A stretch of DNA of 64,000 nt, from contig JAQJDB010000006.1 in the NCBI GenBank assembly GCA_032139905.1, positions 310,001 to 374,000 of the forward strand. The letters run 5' to 3'. Below, piece after piece: positions 55,022 to 64,000 of this stretch. Both the position numbers and the translations under genes were made by a program. Each line of letters starts with the position of its first letter. Position 1 is the stretch's first letter. The notes under the pieces were generated by a model. The model was given only the letters and a program-made list of their open reading frames with translations. It was not told the DNA's origin and ran no database searches. Source of the DNA: Nitrospira sp. MA-1 (GTDB taxonomy: Bacteria > Nitrospirota > Nitrospiria > Nitrospirales > UBA8639).

Positions 55022-55717
55022 ATGAGCGAAGTCTCTTCGATGAGCCCATTGCAGTTTGATGAACAAGGATTGCTCCCCTGTGTGGTGCAGGACTGGTTGG
55101 ATGGGACGGTGTTGATGGTGGGGTTTATGAACCAACAAGCATGGGAAGCGACGTGTGAATCCCAACGGGTTCATTTCTGGAGTCGATCCCGAAAACGGTT
55201 ATGGAAAAAAGGCGAGACGTCCGGCCATGAGTTACTCGTGAAGGAAATGTTTGTGGATTGTGATCGGGATACGATCTTGGTGAAAGCCCAACCCCTTGGA
55301 CCGACGTGTCATACCGGAAACCGTTCATGTTTTTTTTCTCCCATGCCTTCTTCGACTTCTGAAGAGAAAGCCGCCATCTTGTCCGGTACGGCTTGGGGTG
55401 GAATTACTCGACGCCTGTATGAAATGGTCGACGATCGGAAAACCAACCCGAGTCCTGATTCCTATGTGTCGAAATTAATGGGAGGAGGCCTCGATCGTAT
55501 TTTGAAAAAGGTGGTGGAAGAAGCCGGCGAAGTCCTGCTCGCCGGAAAAAATGGCGATCGGGAAGAAATTATTTATGAAATGGCTGATTTGTGGTTTCAT
55601 ACCCTCATCATGCTCGGGCATTTTTCCATTCCTCCTGAAGAGATTTATCAAGAGCTTGGCAAGCGATTTGGCAAATCAGGAATTCGACAGCCGGAAGGAG
55701 ACCCTACTCATGGGTGA
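55022..55717 (+). CDS. hisIE: Bifunctional HisIE
   Basis: 231 aa fusion. The N-terminal PRA-CH cyclohydrolase half (residues ~10-115) has WLDGTVLMVGFMNQQAW, HFWSRSRKRLWKKGETSG and the Zn-binding CDRDTILV...CHTGNRSCF. The C-terminal PRA-PH half (~135-220) has GGGLDRILKKVVEEAGEVLLA and EIIYEMADLWFHTLI. It performs steps 2 and 3 of histidine synthesis. The hit gene starts inside its last codons. Confidence 0.96.
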   Translation: MSEVSSMSPLQFDEQGLLPCVVQDWLDGTVLMVGFMNQQAWEATCESQRVHFWSRSRKRLWKKGETSGHELLVKEMFVDCDRDTILVKAQPLGPTCHTGNRSCFFSPMPSSTSEEKAAILSGTAWGGITRRLYEMVDDRKTNPSPDSYVSKLMGGGLDRILKKVVEEAGEVLLAGKNGDREEIIYEMADLWFHTLIMLGHFSIPPEEIYQELGKRFGKSGIRQPEGDPTHG

Positions 55718-56054
55718 TTGTCTTTTTTGTCAAATCGTGAAGGGGGCCATTCCCGCTGACACGCTGTATGAGGATGAGCACACGTTCGTGTTTAACGATA
55801 TCAATCCTCAAGCGCAGGTGCATATGTTGGTGATTCCCAAGCGGCATGTGGTGTCTTTGGATGATACGAAAGAGACGGATGCTGCCTTATTGGGCCACTT
55901 GATGGTCGTCTGTGCCAAGATGGCCAGACAGCGGGAAATTTCCGGTAGCGGATATCGGGTCGTTGCGAATACCGGACCTGGAGCCGGGCAGAGTGTCTTT
56001 CATTTGCACTTTCACGTCATGGGTGGGCGGACATTTTCGTGGCCTCCGGGTTAA
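55710..56054 (+). CDS. HIT family protein (HinT-like)
   Basis: 114 aa from ATG 55710, with GGAG 9 bases upstream. It starts CLFCQIVKGAIPADTLYEDEHTF; the C-terminal HLHFHVMGG is the histidine triad. HinT proteins hydrolyse AMP-lysine and other nucleoside phosphoramidates. Cys4 and Cys7 may bind zinc. It overlaps hisIE by 8 bases, so it belongs to the operon. Confidence 0.95.
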   Translation: MGDCLFCQIVKGAIPADTLYEDEHTFVFNDINPQAQVHMLVIPKRHVVSLDDTKETDAALLGHLMVVCAKMARQREISGSGYRVVANTGPGAGQSVFHLHFHVMGGRTFSWPPG

Positions 56055-56153
56055 TGCCGGCTTGCCGGGGAAAAAGCGCTCCGATAATATTTGGTATCCC
56101 AAGGGAATGAAATTCGTGATGTGTCCCTAACACAGTTTGTGGTGAGAAGTGAG

Positions 56154-57980
56154 ATGACTGGCGAAAAACGAGGGGTCCCTCCAGAGATTCTTCAGCAAAT
56201 TCGAGATCGCATTGATATTATTGATCTCATTTCCACCTACGTAAGTCTTTCCAAGGCGGGGCAAAACTTTAAAGGGCTGTGCCCCTTTCATTCAGAAAAA
56301 ACCCCCTCATTTTCGGTCAACCCCGTTCGACAAATGTTTTATTGTTTTGGCTGCAGTGTCGGAGGAGATGCCTTTACCTTTTTGATGAAACAAGAGGGCA
56401 TGGATTTCATGGAGGCTCTGCGTGAGTTAAGCCAACGGACAGGAGTGGCTCTGCCTGAGCGTCGGGAATCAGGGGCGAAGCCCTCTTCAGGCTTATCTCG
56501 TGAGCGGTATTTTCATGTGTATCAATTGGCAGCATCCTGGTATCACCGCAATCTTCTGGAAACTCCTGAAGGGAAGGTGGCTCGAGATTATTTGGATCGA
56601 CGGGGGATTGCCAGGGAAACCTGGAGCACATTCCAGTTGGGATTCGTTCCGGAAGGATGGAATGGCCTTTCCAAATGGCTGGAACAGCAATCCGTTAAGC
56701 CTGAAGAACTGGTTCAGGCTGGATTGCTGGCGCGGAAAGAGTCTGAGGACGGCACCAGGGTATCCACGTATGATCGATTTCGTGGCCGGGTGATGTTTCC
56801 CATTACTGATCCGCGTGGACAAGTATTGGGATTTGGTGGGCGGATCCTGGAAGATGGGGCCTCTCCCAAGTATCTGAATTCACCCGAAACCGACTTGTTC
56901 TTTAAGGGGCGATCCCTCTATGGAATGGACAAGGCCAGACAATCAGCCACCGCTTCCGGAAGGTTTTATTTGGTAGAAGGGTATTTTGATGTCATCGTTC
57001 TTCACCAAAACGGGATTGAAAATGCCGTGGCACCATTAGGGACGGCGTTAACCGCTGATCATGTCCAGATTTTACGCCGCTTGGCCCCGTCGGTCATGCT
57101 TGTTTTTGATGGAGATGCCGCAGGCATCGGCGCGGCGTTACGGACGCTTGATTTGTTCATGAATTCCGGCATTGAAGTCCGGGTGCTGCTGCTTCCGGCT
57201 GGCGAAGACCCTGACACATTTATTCGGAAAAACGGGGTGTCGGCGTTTCGTGAGTTGGAGGGGAAGGCCGCAACGTTGTTGGATTTTGCCATCATGTCGG
57301 TCTTGAACAAAGCCAAAATGCATTCCATTCAAGATCGAGTCAAGCGGGCGGATGAAATACTTGCGATTCTTCAAAAGACCAAAAATCCCATAGAAAAAGA
57401 AGAATATCTGAAAGTGGTCTCGGAACGATTGGGTATTCGACCGGACTTACTCAGTAAACGCCTTCCGACGCTTTCCCGGCCGATGAATGCCGCCCCGTCT
57501 GTTAAGCGACAGGAACAAGCTGTCACGAATCTGGCCATTCCTCAAGGCAAGCCGGAGGAACGGGATCTTATTGTGTTATTACTTCAAGGACGACTGGAAT
57601 CGAATCAGATTCGTCAACTCGATGAGGATGCGTTTACTGTCCCACTGTATCGCCATATTCTTCGCAAGGCTTTTCAGCATACGGATGAAGAAGGGAATGT
57701 GAACCTTGATGCCCTGCATGCGGAATTCAGTGGGGATCCGGCTTATGAGCCGGTCATTTCCCGGTTGAGTGTGGCGGAATATTATTGTGAGGAAGTGTTT
57801 GTTCATGTCGTCGGATGTCTCCGTGTTTTAAAGGAAAAACAGATCCAACGTCTTATGGATGAGGTGATTAGTCAACTCAAGGTTGCGCAACGGGAAGGAC
57901 GCCAGGACTTGGTCGATGCTTTGGTCGCGGAGTCCAATGTGCTACGCCAGAAAAAGTCCCTATTAACAGCTTCTCCATGA
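56154..57980 (+). CDS. dnaG: DNA primase
   Basis: 608 aa from ATG 56154 (GAGAAGTGAG upstream); the frame is open to 56091. Zn-finger CPFHSEKTPSF...CFGC (Cys43, His46, Cys64, Cys67), DnaG-N region RYFHVYQLAASWYH, TOPRIM core VEGYFDVIVLHQNG and LVFDGDAAG. The C-terminal DnaB-binding domain (~460-608) is present. It makes RNA primers at the fork. rpoD, often next to dnaG, is not seen; tRNA-CAU follows instead. Confidence 0.95.
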   Translation: MTGEKRGVPPEILQQIRDRIDIIDLISTYVSLSKAGQNFKGLCPFHSEKTPSFSVNPVRQMFYCFGCSVGGDAFTFLMKQEGMDFMEALRELSQRTGVALPERRESGAKPSSGLSRERYFHVYQLAASWYHRNLLETPEGKVARDYLDRRGIARETWSTFQLGFVPEGWNGLSKWLEQQSVKPEELVQAGLLARKESEDGTRVSTYDRFRGRVMFPITDPRGQVLGFGGRILEDGASPKYLNSPETDLFFKGRSLYGMDKARQSATASGRFYLVEGYFDVIVLHQNGIENAVAPLGTALTADHVQILRRLAPSVMLVFDGDAAGIGAALRTLDLFMNSGIEVRVLLLPAGEDPDTFIRKNGVSAFRELEGKAATLLDFAIMSVLNKAKMHSIQDRVKRADEILAILQKTKNPIEKEEYLKVVSERLGIRPDLLSKRLPTLSRPMNAAPSVKRQEQAVTNLAIPQGKPEERDLIVLLLQGRLESNQIRQLDEDAFTVPLYRHILRKAFQHTDEEGNVNLDALHAEFSGDPAYEPVISRLSVAEYYCEEVFVHVVGCLRVLKEKQIQRLMDEVISQLKVAQREGRQDLVDALVAESNVLRQKKSLLTASP

Positions 57981-58070
57981 GTTTGGACCCTCTGATGGAA
58001 TAAAATTCGTAGGGGTAGTTTTTCCTGAGCACCATTTATGGTAAAAGAGTGTGTGCGGCTTTATGATCTC

Positions 58071-58147
58071 GGGCCCATAGCTCAGTTGGTTAGAGCGGCT
58101 GACTCATAATCAGTTGGTCCCAGGTTCAAGTCCTGGTGGGCCCACCA
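58071..58147 (+). tRNA. tRNA with CAU anticodon, probably tRNA-Ile2
   Basis: 77 nt with encoded CCA. Acceptor GGGCCCA/TGGGCCC, D-stem GCTC/GAGC, anticodon stem GCTGA/TCAGT with loop CTCATAA (anticodon CAT), and T-arm CCAGG-TTCAAGT-CCTGG pair well. The body resembles the E. coli Ile2 tRNA (lysidine-modified) more than elongator Met, e.g. GACTCATAATC and TTGGTC. Identity needs a model scan; Met is the alternative. Confidence 0.9.
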
Positions 58148-58209
58148 TGAGCGAGGGCCGGACTTGAATGACCGGGTGGGTAAACGTGATTTAGGATATT
58201 GAGGACTCT

Positions 58210-58938
58210 GTGAATTTGCAGTTGCAATACCTGATTAATCTTCAAAAATTTGATCTTCGAATTTTTCAGATTCAAGACCAATTGCGGAAGGCACCAGAGC
58301 TTCTCAAGTTCGCTGAATCTCCGCTTCAAGATATTCTCACCCGACTGCAAGTCCTTAAAAATACCGGTGAATCTCTCGTCAAACAACGACGAAGTTCGGA
58401 ACGGGAACTCGCTACTCAAGAAGAGCAACTTCAGAAAATCAGAAATCGGCTTTCTGAATTAAAAACGAACAAAGAATACCAGGCGCATCTCTTCGAAATA
58501 GAGTTAGCTCGAAAGAAAAAAGATTCGATTGAGGAGAATGTGCTGGAAATGATGGAGCGGGTGGAACAGAACGAGCAGGCCATCAAGGAGCTTGAAGAGC
58601 AAAGCACCGAAGCCCAGAAAGTTTTTGATACCGAAAAGGCCAGACTGGAAACGCATTTTGCCAATTTGGAGAATGAGTTAACCGATTTAAACCGTCAGCA
58701 AACAACACTCTCCGTACTGGTGGACAAGCCACTGCTGGTTCGATACAACCGATTAAAAACATTGAGGAAAGGGTATGCTGTTGCCCAGCTTCGTGAAGGA
58801 GCGTGTGGGGGGTGTCAGCTTCAGCTTCCTCCTCAACTGGTCGCGGAGGTGAAGCGTGGTGATGAACTCATGGATTGTTCCTATTGCCACCGCATTCTCT
58901 ATCTGGCTCGGCATCTTGATGAAGAAACGACTGAATAG
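58210..58938 (+). CDS. C4-type zinc-ribbon coiled-coil protein
   Basis: 242 aa from GTG 58210 with GAGGA upstream. Residues ~1-180 are almost wholly coiled coil (LQKIRNRLSELKTNKEYQAH, EQNEQAIKELEEQSTEAQ). The C-terminus has a zinc ribbon CGGC...CSYCHRILY. This is the DUF164/CT398-like family, named in chlamydiae as an interactor of sigma-54 and type III proteins. In most bacteria its function is unknown. It lies between a tRNA and rnpB, as is common. Confidence 0.88.
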   Translation: MNLQLQYLINLQKFDLRIFQIQDQLRKAPELLKFAESPLQDILTRLQVLKNTGESLVKQRRSSERELATQEEQLQKIRNRLSELKTNKEYQAHLFEIELARKKKDSIEENVLEMMERVEQNEQAIKELEEQSTEAQKVFDTEKARLETHFANLENELTDLNRQQTTLSVLVDKPLLVRYNRLKTLRKGYAVAQLREGACGGCQLQLPPQLVAEVKRGDELMDCSYCHRILYLARHLDEETTE

Positions 58939-59010
58939 CTATTTCTATATGCGCCACGTCTCTTGCTTTCATCCTTTTCTCAACCTACGATAACTAGCTA
59001 TAGATGGTGC

Positions 59011-59429
59011 GAGTGGGCCGGGTGGCCGCTCACGGAATTTTCCGTGAGAGGAAAGTCCGGACTCCAAAGGGCAAGGTGCTGGGTAACGCCCAGGCGGAGC
59101 GATCCGACACCAGCGCCACAGAAAATATACCGCCAATGGCAAATTCTTCGGTTTTTGCCAGGTAAGGGTGAAATGGTGGGGTAAGAGCCCACCGCGCCTG
59201 TGGTGACACAGGTGGCAGGGTAAGCGTCACCTGGAGCAAAACCAAATAGGGGGACGATTCCCGGTTTGCCGAAGGAAGCGATTCCTTCCCGGATCGGGAG
59301 AGAGACCGGCCCGGTCGAGGTTCTCGGGTAGGTTGCTTGAAGCCTAGGGTAACCTAGGTTCCAGAGAAATGGTCACCATTGGATGAAACTCGTTTCATCC
59401 AGTACAGAATCCGGCTTACAGGCCCACTC
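59011..59429 (+). ncRNA. rnpB: RNase P RNA, bacterial type A
   Basis: The conserved core is clear: GAGGAAAGTCCGGACTCC, the ACAGAAA-ATATACCGCC segment, GGTAAGGGTGAAATGGTG and the terminal GAAATGGTCACC and ACAGAATCCGGCTTACAG. The ends GAGTGGGCC (59011) and GGCCCACTC (59429) form a perfect P1 helix and define the boundaries. It is the catalytic RNA that matures tRNA 5' ends. Confidence 0.96.
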
Positions 59430-59691
59430 CCTCACCATCTTTACGGTTTAAGTGGTTGTCAAATATTGTGGTGGTTTTTTTTACCGATTGATGAGCCATG
59501 GTCTGAAAGGTTTCACGAATGCGAGGAGACAATAGTACCGACTAAGCCACGTATTGTTCTGTTAGCTGATGGCATCTAAATGGTTGAGAATAACTTCTTG
59601 GTTTGACTCGTGTTTTCCTCATTGATAGAATGTCGGGTCCATCGCTTCAGTATTGTTCATAAAAGGCCAAATACCTATCCTGAAATATTGC

Positions 59692-59769
59692 GTCCCCATC
59701 GTCTAGCCTGGCCTAGGACGCCGGCCTTTCAAGCCGGCAACACGGGTTCGAATCCCGTTGGGGACGCCA
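59692..59769 (+). tRNA. tRNA-Glu (UUC)
   Basis: 78 nt with CCA encoded: GTCCCCA/TGGGGAC acceptor, anticodon stem GCCGG/CCGGC around CTTTCAA (anticodon TTC), T-arm CGGG-TTCGAAT-CCCG. GTCCCC start is typical for tRNA-Glu. A T-rich stretch follows at 59778-59786. Confidence 0.95.
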
Positions 59770-60106
59770 CTTCCTATTTTTTTCCGTAATTAGTCCCACG
59801 AGGATGTTGGCAGGATTCAGAAAATGAATTTTTGCTGAATCGTCTGGTTTCTTTTGTATTTCAAGCATATTAAGCTCATGCTTGCGTTTAAGCCTTCGCC
59901 CTTAAGGCTATTAAAGACCCTGAGGACGTGGCACAGTAACGTAGCAAGTCCCCTCATGTAGTTTCCGCTCTTTGCCCTGACCTTTCAGGAACGCGCCACC
60001 CGTTTTCAGAAATTAATGTGGTATCTTCCCAATTCGTTCATAGGACGCTTCTCCTATGGATAATCATTTATAGGCTCTTAGGAATCTGAAATTCTAAGTA
60101 TGGGGT
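59770..60106. other. Intergenic region after tRNA-Glu
   Basis: 337 bp without a recognisable gene. The short T-run after the tRNA may terminate its transcript. I see nothing else. Confidence 0.4.
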
Positions 60107-60932
60107 ATGTCGTGTGTGCCTGAAGAATGTTGTTCTGAGTCGAATCGTCACAGATATTCTGTTCTACACAATACCTCACCAATATCCGTTTCGCCCTATT
60201 CACCTGTAATTTTGAGGAATCCATCAAGAAATGCCAGATCATTCCGGTGCTCACTCCGATTAGGCCGGAGACAATTTCTTCACAGGGTTATTTCAGGTGC
60301 TGTCGTTGGGGTTGCGGCGCAAGCTGGAATCAATTTTGTTTCTCTTCAAGATCTTCGCGCCCAGACCAATCTTAGTCCCGATGGAGACTTGCAGGAATTA
60401 TTCGCAGGCAATCGGCGGTTCGCGGCAGATCAACTCACATCGATTGAGCCCGATCTGGCCATCTTGAAAGTGCATAACGTTGATAAACAAGAGCCATTTG
60501 CGGCCATACTTGCCTGTGCCGATTCTCGCATACCTGTGGAACTCGTCTTCGACCAGACGATCGGTCACATCTTCGTCACACGTGTTGCGGGGAATGTGGT
60601 GACACCGCAGATTATCGCCAGCCTGGAATTTGGAGTGGCTGTCCTAGGGTTCAAAGTTCTTCTTGTGGTTGGTCATAGTGGCTGCGGGGCAGTAAGAGCT
60701 GCGATGAAACCCGACACGGTACCAGAACAAATCAGCGTGTTGTATCAATATCTTCTGCCAAATGGGACAGTCTGGCGATAATCTCAATAAAGCCATCGAG
60801 GCCAATGCAAGGTTTCAGGCCGAATTGCTACGCACGTCCTCTACAGTCATACGGGATGCTGCTAAGGCCGGCAAACTAAAGGTTGAAGCTGGAGTTTATG
60901 ATCTTGCCACAGGCATAGTCGGTTTGAGCTAA
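60107..60932 (+). pseudogene. Tat-type beta-carbonic anhydrase with a frameshift
   Basis: The first frame (60107-60781) has a twin-Arg signal (GRRQFLHRVISGAVVGVAA) and the beta-carbonic anhydrase zinc and catalytic motifs CADSRIP (Cys, Asp, Arg) and HSGCGAV (His, Cys). It then stops in place of the last ~55 residues. Those residues are found in another frame to a stop at 60932: QMGQSGDNLNKAIEANARFQ, then KAGKLKVEAGVYDLATG. One base (C near 60758) appears inserted. All catalytic residues precede the break, yet the C-terminal helix that completes the fold is lost unless recoded. The true start is unclear. Confidence 0.85.
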
Positions 60933-61530
60933 CCGCCTCAACCCTGATATTTTCAACTGAACCGGATTTTTGCAGATTGGGGTGATGGGAATCCGTGTGG
61001 TCACGAAACTTGAACTCGCTATTTTTTTGGGGAGGCACTTTAAAAGCATAGTTTTTTGGTCTCTCTTGTCTGGCTCTCCTCCGATCACCGATACTTCAGT
61101 AGGGAATTGTAATGGTGAGTACTCGGAATGTCATGATTCTGTGCCAAGTCATGTATGGAATATTGATTCTTGAGCCTAACACTCCCAATTTTTCCACATT
61201 CTGAACAGGCCGCTTTATGCCTAGCATAAGTAATCGTCAAGATATTCGGAAAATGCCGCCCCTCATTGAATCCCATTGGGTACGCCAAGGCTCAAACTGT
61301 TGAAGATTTGTTGAGAGGTATGGGTTTGTTATGCGGTATATTAGGTTTCATAAGAATGTGGCTTTGCCCCCTTCACTCAGCCACTCAAGTTCGATATGGT
61401 AAAACACAAGACCAGAGCTTAATTCTTAAGTGAGTATGCCACTAATGGTGCGAAACTTTTTCTGTCCTGGCGGATGGTCCCTGACAGATTCTCGTACTCT
61501 TAATCATTCCTAATCTTTGGCGAGGATTGT
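60933..61530. other. Intergenic region after the carbonic anhydrase
   Basis: About 600 bp with only short, unconvincing frames on both strands. No repeat, RNA or clear promoter is seen. It may hold decayed sequence linked to the broken gene upstream. Confidence 0.35.
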
Positions 61531-62385
61531 ATGACGCGTACATGGTTTTGGGGAATTGTTGGAATCCTTTTCATCATAAATGGTCTGAGCCAGCCTGCCT
61601 GGTCTCAAGAGTCCAAACCAGGAGAGGCTCCAGAGCAGGATGATGGCCCGCCGGGTTCAATGGTGCCCATTCCTGAAGGGGATTTTCTCATGGGAGATAA
61701 TGACGGCTCTCGAAACGAGCGACCGGAACATACGGTTTGGCTGGATGCCTATTTTATCGATCGGTACGAAGTGAGCATGGCGGAATACCAGAAATTATTG
61801 GATACCGATTATAGTATTGAACCTCCGCCGCTGTGGGATGATGGTATTGCCACGGGAGAATTTGGGATCAGACCGGCTGTGGGAATTTCCTGGAACGATG
61901 CCAAACGGTATTGTGAATGGGTGGAAAAACGTTTGCCGACAGAAGCCGAATGGGAAAAAGCCGCCCGTGGCACGGATGGGCGAAGGTATCCATGGGGTCA
62001 CATGCAGCCCTTTGTGGATATTGCTAACTATAACCAGGGGACGACGGGGTGGGTGAGTTATAAACTGACCCTTTCGCCGGTCACGAGTGGGACCAAGGGC
62101 ATGAGTATTCGTCATGGCTTAAAACAGGGCGGAAAAAGCGCCTATGGCTTGTATAATATGGCAGGGAATGCTGCCGAATGGGTCAATGATTGGTATGACC
62201 GTTTTTATTATGAAGAGAGTCCCAAGAAGAATCCTCAAGGGCCGGAGGAAGGCGATTATAAAGTATTACGCGGGGGCTCGTGGGAGGACCAGCCTGTAAA
62301 CTTACGGGTAACCGCCCGCTCAAAAGGGGAAGTTGATTTTCAGGACCTAACAACCGGATTTCGTTGTGCCAAGGATACGAAGTGA
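61531..62385 (+). CDS. SUMF1/formylglycine-generating-enzyme-like domain protein, exported
   Basis: 284 aa. The signal peptide ends near PAWSQ. An acidic linker then leads to the FGE-sulfatase fold: MVPIPEGDFLMGDNDG, ERPEHTVWLDAYFIDRYEVSMAEYQ, RLPTEAEWEKAARG, YGLYNMAGNAAEWVNDWY, VLRGGSWEDQ and TGFRCAKD. The two Cys residues used by true formylglycine-generating enzymes are not both visible, so it is more likely a PvdO/EgtB-type or structural member. The substrate is unknown. It likely works in the periplasm. Confidence 0.85.
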   Translation: MTRTWFWGIVGILFIINGLSQPAWSQESKPGEAPEQDDGPPGSMVPIPEGDFLMGDNDGSRNERPEHTVWLDAYFIDRYEVSMAEYQKLLDTDYSIEPPPLWDDGIATGEFGIRPAVGISWNDAKRYCEWVEKRLPTEAEWEKAARGTDGRRYPWGHMQPFVDIANYNQGTTGWVSYKLTLSPVTSGTKGMSIRHGLKQGGKSAYGLYNMAGNAAEWVNDWYDRFYYEESPKKNPQGPEEGDYKVLRGGSWEDQPVNLRVTARSKGEVDFQDLTTGFRCAKDTK

Positions 62386-62426
62386 TGGTGCGACTACTCG
62401 TAACAGTGGCCGCACCCGGTAAACTT

Positions 62427-62774
62427 TTACCGTGGGGTTTGGATGAGATCGCGAAGTGACTCAACCGATTGAATTGGAGTGGAAGGGACTCGTTTTTGCC
62501 CATAGAGCCAACGAGCGGTTGTTCCTCCAATATTCCGAATGGTATAGGGTGCACCGCCTGGAATATGAATTTCTTCTCCCACGGATGGGTGAACCCGCTC
62601 TCCCGCTATCTCCAATTCCAATTCTCCTGACATTGCCATAAAAATTTCTTCCATATCCTGCGTGACGGCTCTCCATTCTCGTCCGGAATGATCAATCCAC
62701 ACCCCACAGGAAAATCCACGAGCATGCCAATTCTTCGAAACGGTTGAGCGATCAATGATGGGGTGGCTTTTCAT
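62427..62774 (-). CDS. Cupin domain protein
   Basis: 115 aa from ATG 62774 with GAGG 7 bases upstream; the frame is open further up without support. The beta-barrel contains EIFMAMSGELELEIAGE and VHPSVGEEIHIPGGAPYTIRNIGG, the cupin-2 motifs, though the first motif lacks the usual H-x-H (it has EE). The missing His makes metal binding doubtful. It is convergent with the SUMF1-like gene. Confidence 0.8.
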   Translation of the reverse strand: MKSHPIIDRSTVSKNWHARGFSCGVWIDHSGREWRAVTQDMEEIFMAMSGELELEIAGERVHPSVGEEIHIPGGAPYTIRNIGGTTARWLYGQKRVPSTPIQSVESLRDLIQTPR

Positions 62775-63394
62775 GATAGGCCTCTTAGAGGATAAAAGAC
62801 TTATAAAAAATTCCGATGAATAAGCTGGCGATCGCCGCAATGGAGCCATTGATTCCTGCCGAAGAAGAAGTGCGGAGATGGATGCAAGTGACAAGGACAT
62901 GCGCCAGTCACTCGTATTGAAGGAAATCCATGGAAAAGCACCGGCAGTGCATTCATGGGGGTAGAAAGAAGAGAATGAAAGAGAGTGAAATTTCCTCCGA
63001 ATGCGTCCACTTATATAGAGGGGACATACCCCTGTCAATGTCACAAATTGTGGAAAAGGTGTGAACGATGGTGGATAAATTCACCGTGAAATCACGAATT
63101 CCTTTGTGAAAAGGGAATTCACTATGTGGATTATGGGGATAAATATTTTTTTGACGGCTTTGTTCAATAAAAGAGTGCGAAGCCAAATAAAATCCATCAT
63201 TGATGTATAAGGTTTGTGGTGTCACGGTCCATGGGGCAACACTATTGCGGCATCTAAAGTAATTGGGGAAAATGGCTGATTTCCTATTCAGGGCACTGTC
63301 ATCTCTGGTGTGGGGCCCTGTCCTTCGCGTATATTTTTACACGAATATGGTCTGTGGTCCGCATCGAACTTTAATCTACTCTTAGAACAAGATC
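62775..63394. other. Intergenic gap before the J-domain-like gene
   Basis: About 620 bp. A short minus-strand segment near 62789-62900 could encode a hydrophobic tail (GINGSIAAIASLFIGIFY) but has no start codon or ribosome-binding site. A GGGG/CCCC hairpin lies near 63020. No gene is supported. Confidence 0.35.
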
Positions 63395-64000
63395 ATGATT
63401 GACGGATTGAACTATTACCAAATTCTGGGGATTCCTGAAGATGCACTCCTGAAGGAAGTGCAGAGCGCATGGCGGAAATTTGTCAAAGAAAATCATGAGG
63501 ATGTCGTCCCACAAGCGGAACGACAGGCCGCCAAGGAAAGGATGTTCAGGATCAACGAAGCCTATGCCGTGCTCAGTCACGAAGAAAAGCGGGCTGATTA
63601 CGATAATGGGTATATGCTGAATGGCGGGTCAAAAAATGAACTCGTGAGAAGTCGGGTCAGAAGAGCCAAAGAGATCCTTCTCAGGGATAGATCGCTCATT
63701 ACCAGAGAAGAGATGAAACTCATCGAATCTATCATTGATTATCTTGATAAAAACACCCAGGAAGCGTGTTTTGTCTGGATGACCGATATCTTATGTGAAC
63801 GTCCTGAAATGGCTAGACATGTAGTAACGTCCGCGTTTGATGAGCAACTGTTAGGAGCCAACAGCCAATTACTCAATACGCTTCTAGAAAAAGCGCCGTA
63901 CGCAATGACCTGGGAAAAGATCTATCTCTATGGGGAAGAAATCCTTGGGGTTGCCGGGAAGGAGAACAAAGAAAGAAATTACAACCAACTCGCGCGCATC
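63395..64000 (+). CDS. DnaJ-like protein, 3' end outside the window
   Basis: Open from ATG 63395 to the window edge (202 codons). The N-terminus (YYQILGIPEDALLKEVQSAWRKF, then FRINEAYAVLSHEEKRADYD) is a J domain. The central HPD that triggers DnaK ATPase reads HED, so co-chaperone activity may be lost or altered. The rest (residues ~75-202) is helical and unrecognised. Confidence 0.7.
   Translation, partial: MIDGLNYYQILGIPEDALLKEVQSAWRKFVKENHEDVVPQAERQAAKERMFRINEAYAVLSHEEKRADYDNGYMLNGGSKNELVRSRVRRAKEILLRDRSLITREEMKLIESIIDYLDKNTQEACFVWMTDILCERPEMARHVVTSAFDEQLLGANSQLLNTLLEKAPYAMTWEKIYLYGEEILGVAGKENKERNYNQLARI

Noticed and set aside
62789-62905. Possible tiny membrane protein on the minus strand (ending FIGIFYKSFIL)
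   Set aside because: The tail is hydrophobic and looks protein-like, but an in-frame stop lies just upstream and no ATG, GTG or TTG with a ribosome-binding site exists. It may be a relic.

Overview
The window is a bacterial chromosome segment. The likely source is a member of the Nitrospirota, probably Nitrospira or a close relative. This is inferred from gene content and order (rho-rpmE-prfA-prmC-murA-his operon-dnaG, an AlgE-like alginate-export porin, a CstA-type carrier, formate-THF ligase, a DUF4321 protein, many small lipoproteins) and not from a marker-gene search. There is no 16S rRNA in the window. Genes lie on both strands. Two tRNAs and the RNase P RNA lie near 58-60 kb.

Layout. 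1-8.8 kb: a truncated porin gene behind a Com-like zinc-ribbon gene with a good Fur-box match upstream, a lipoprotein plus ApbE pair, a Spy/CpxP-like His-rich protein, a Fur regulator, a Panacea/SocA-like gene, a ComEA-like HhH protein, an M32 carboxypeptidase and an O-methyltransferase. 8.8-21.4 kb: an accessory island. It holds a SLOG-like gene, a membrane-anchored lytic-transglycosylase-like gene, a two-gene TIR + KGGTGRT-NTPase/TPR module, an orphan HigA-like antitoxin, a CocE/NonD hydrolase with a decayed 3' duplicate, a YdjM-like protein and a HipBA toxin-antitoxin pair with two operator-like sites. Four copies of a ~188-bp structured repeat occur only here. 21.5-35.5 kb: CDF transporter, EEP nuclease, fhs, hemerythrin, a Phd/RelE pair with a clear promoter and operator, uvrB, DUF4321, a MidA-like methyltransferase, two tatA-like genes and an alginate-export porin. 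35.6-44 kb: a frameshifted RHS-core remnant, three lipoproteins, yajQ, cstA, PGPGW, EVE, YciI and DUF2203 genes. 44-58 kb: the rho-rpmE-prfA-prmC-murA-hisGDBH-lipoprotein-hisAF-hisIE-HIT-dnaG run. 58-64 kb: tRNA-CAU, a C4 zinc-ribbon coiled-coil protein, rnpB, tRNA-Glu, a frameshifted Tat-type beta-carbonic anhydrase, a SUMF1-like protein, a cupin, and a truncated J-domain-like gene.

How the genes work together. The his block makes histidine from PRPP, lacking only hisC, hisN and similar genes in this window, and it is translationally coupled throughout. The strongest candidate for an undescribed system is the TIR-NTPase-TPR pair at 11.4-15.2 kb. A TIR effector overlaps, by ATGA, a 1042-aa protein with a ParA/MinD-like KGGTGRT NTPase and a TPR sensor. 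Exactly nine 126-bp units of that TPR region are highly similar at DNA level, as expected for a fast-evolving immune receptor. Its defence role is an inference from domain architecture and context.
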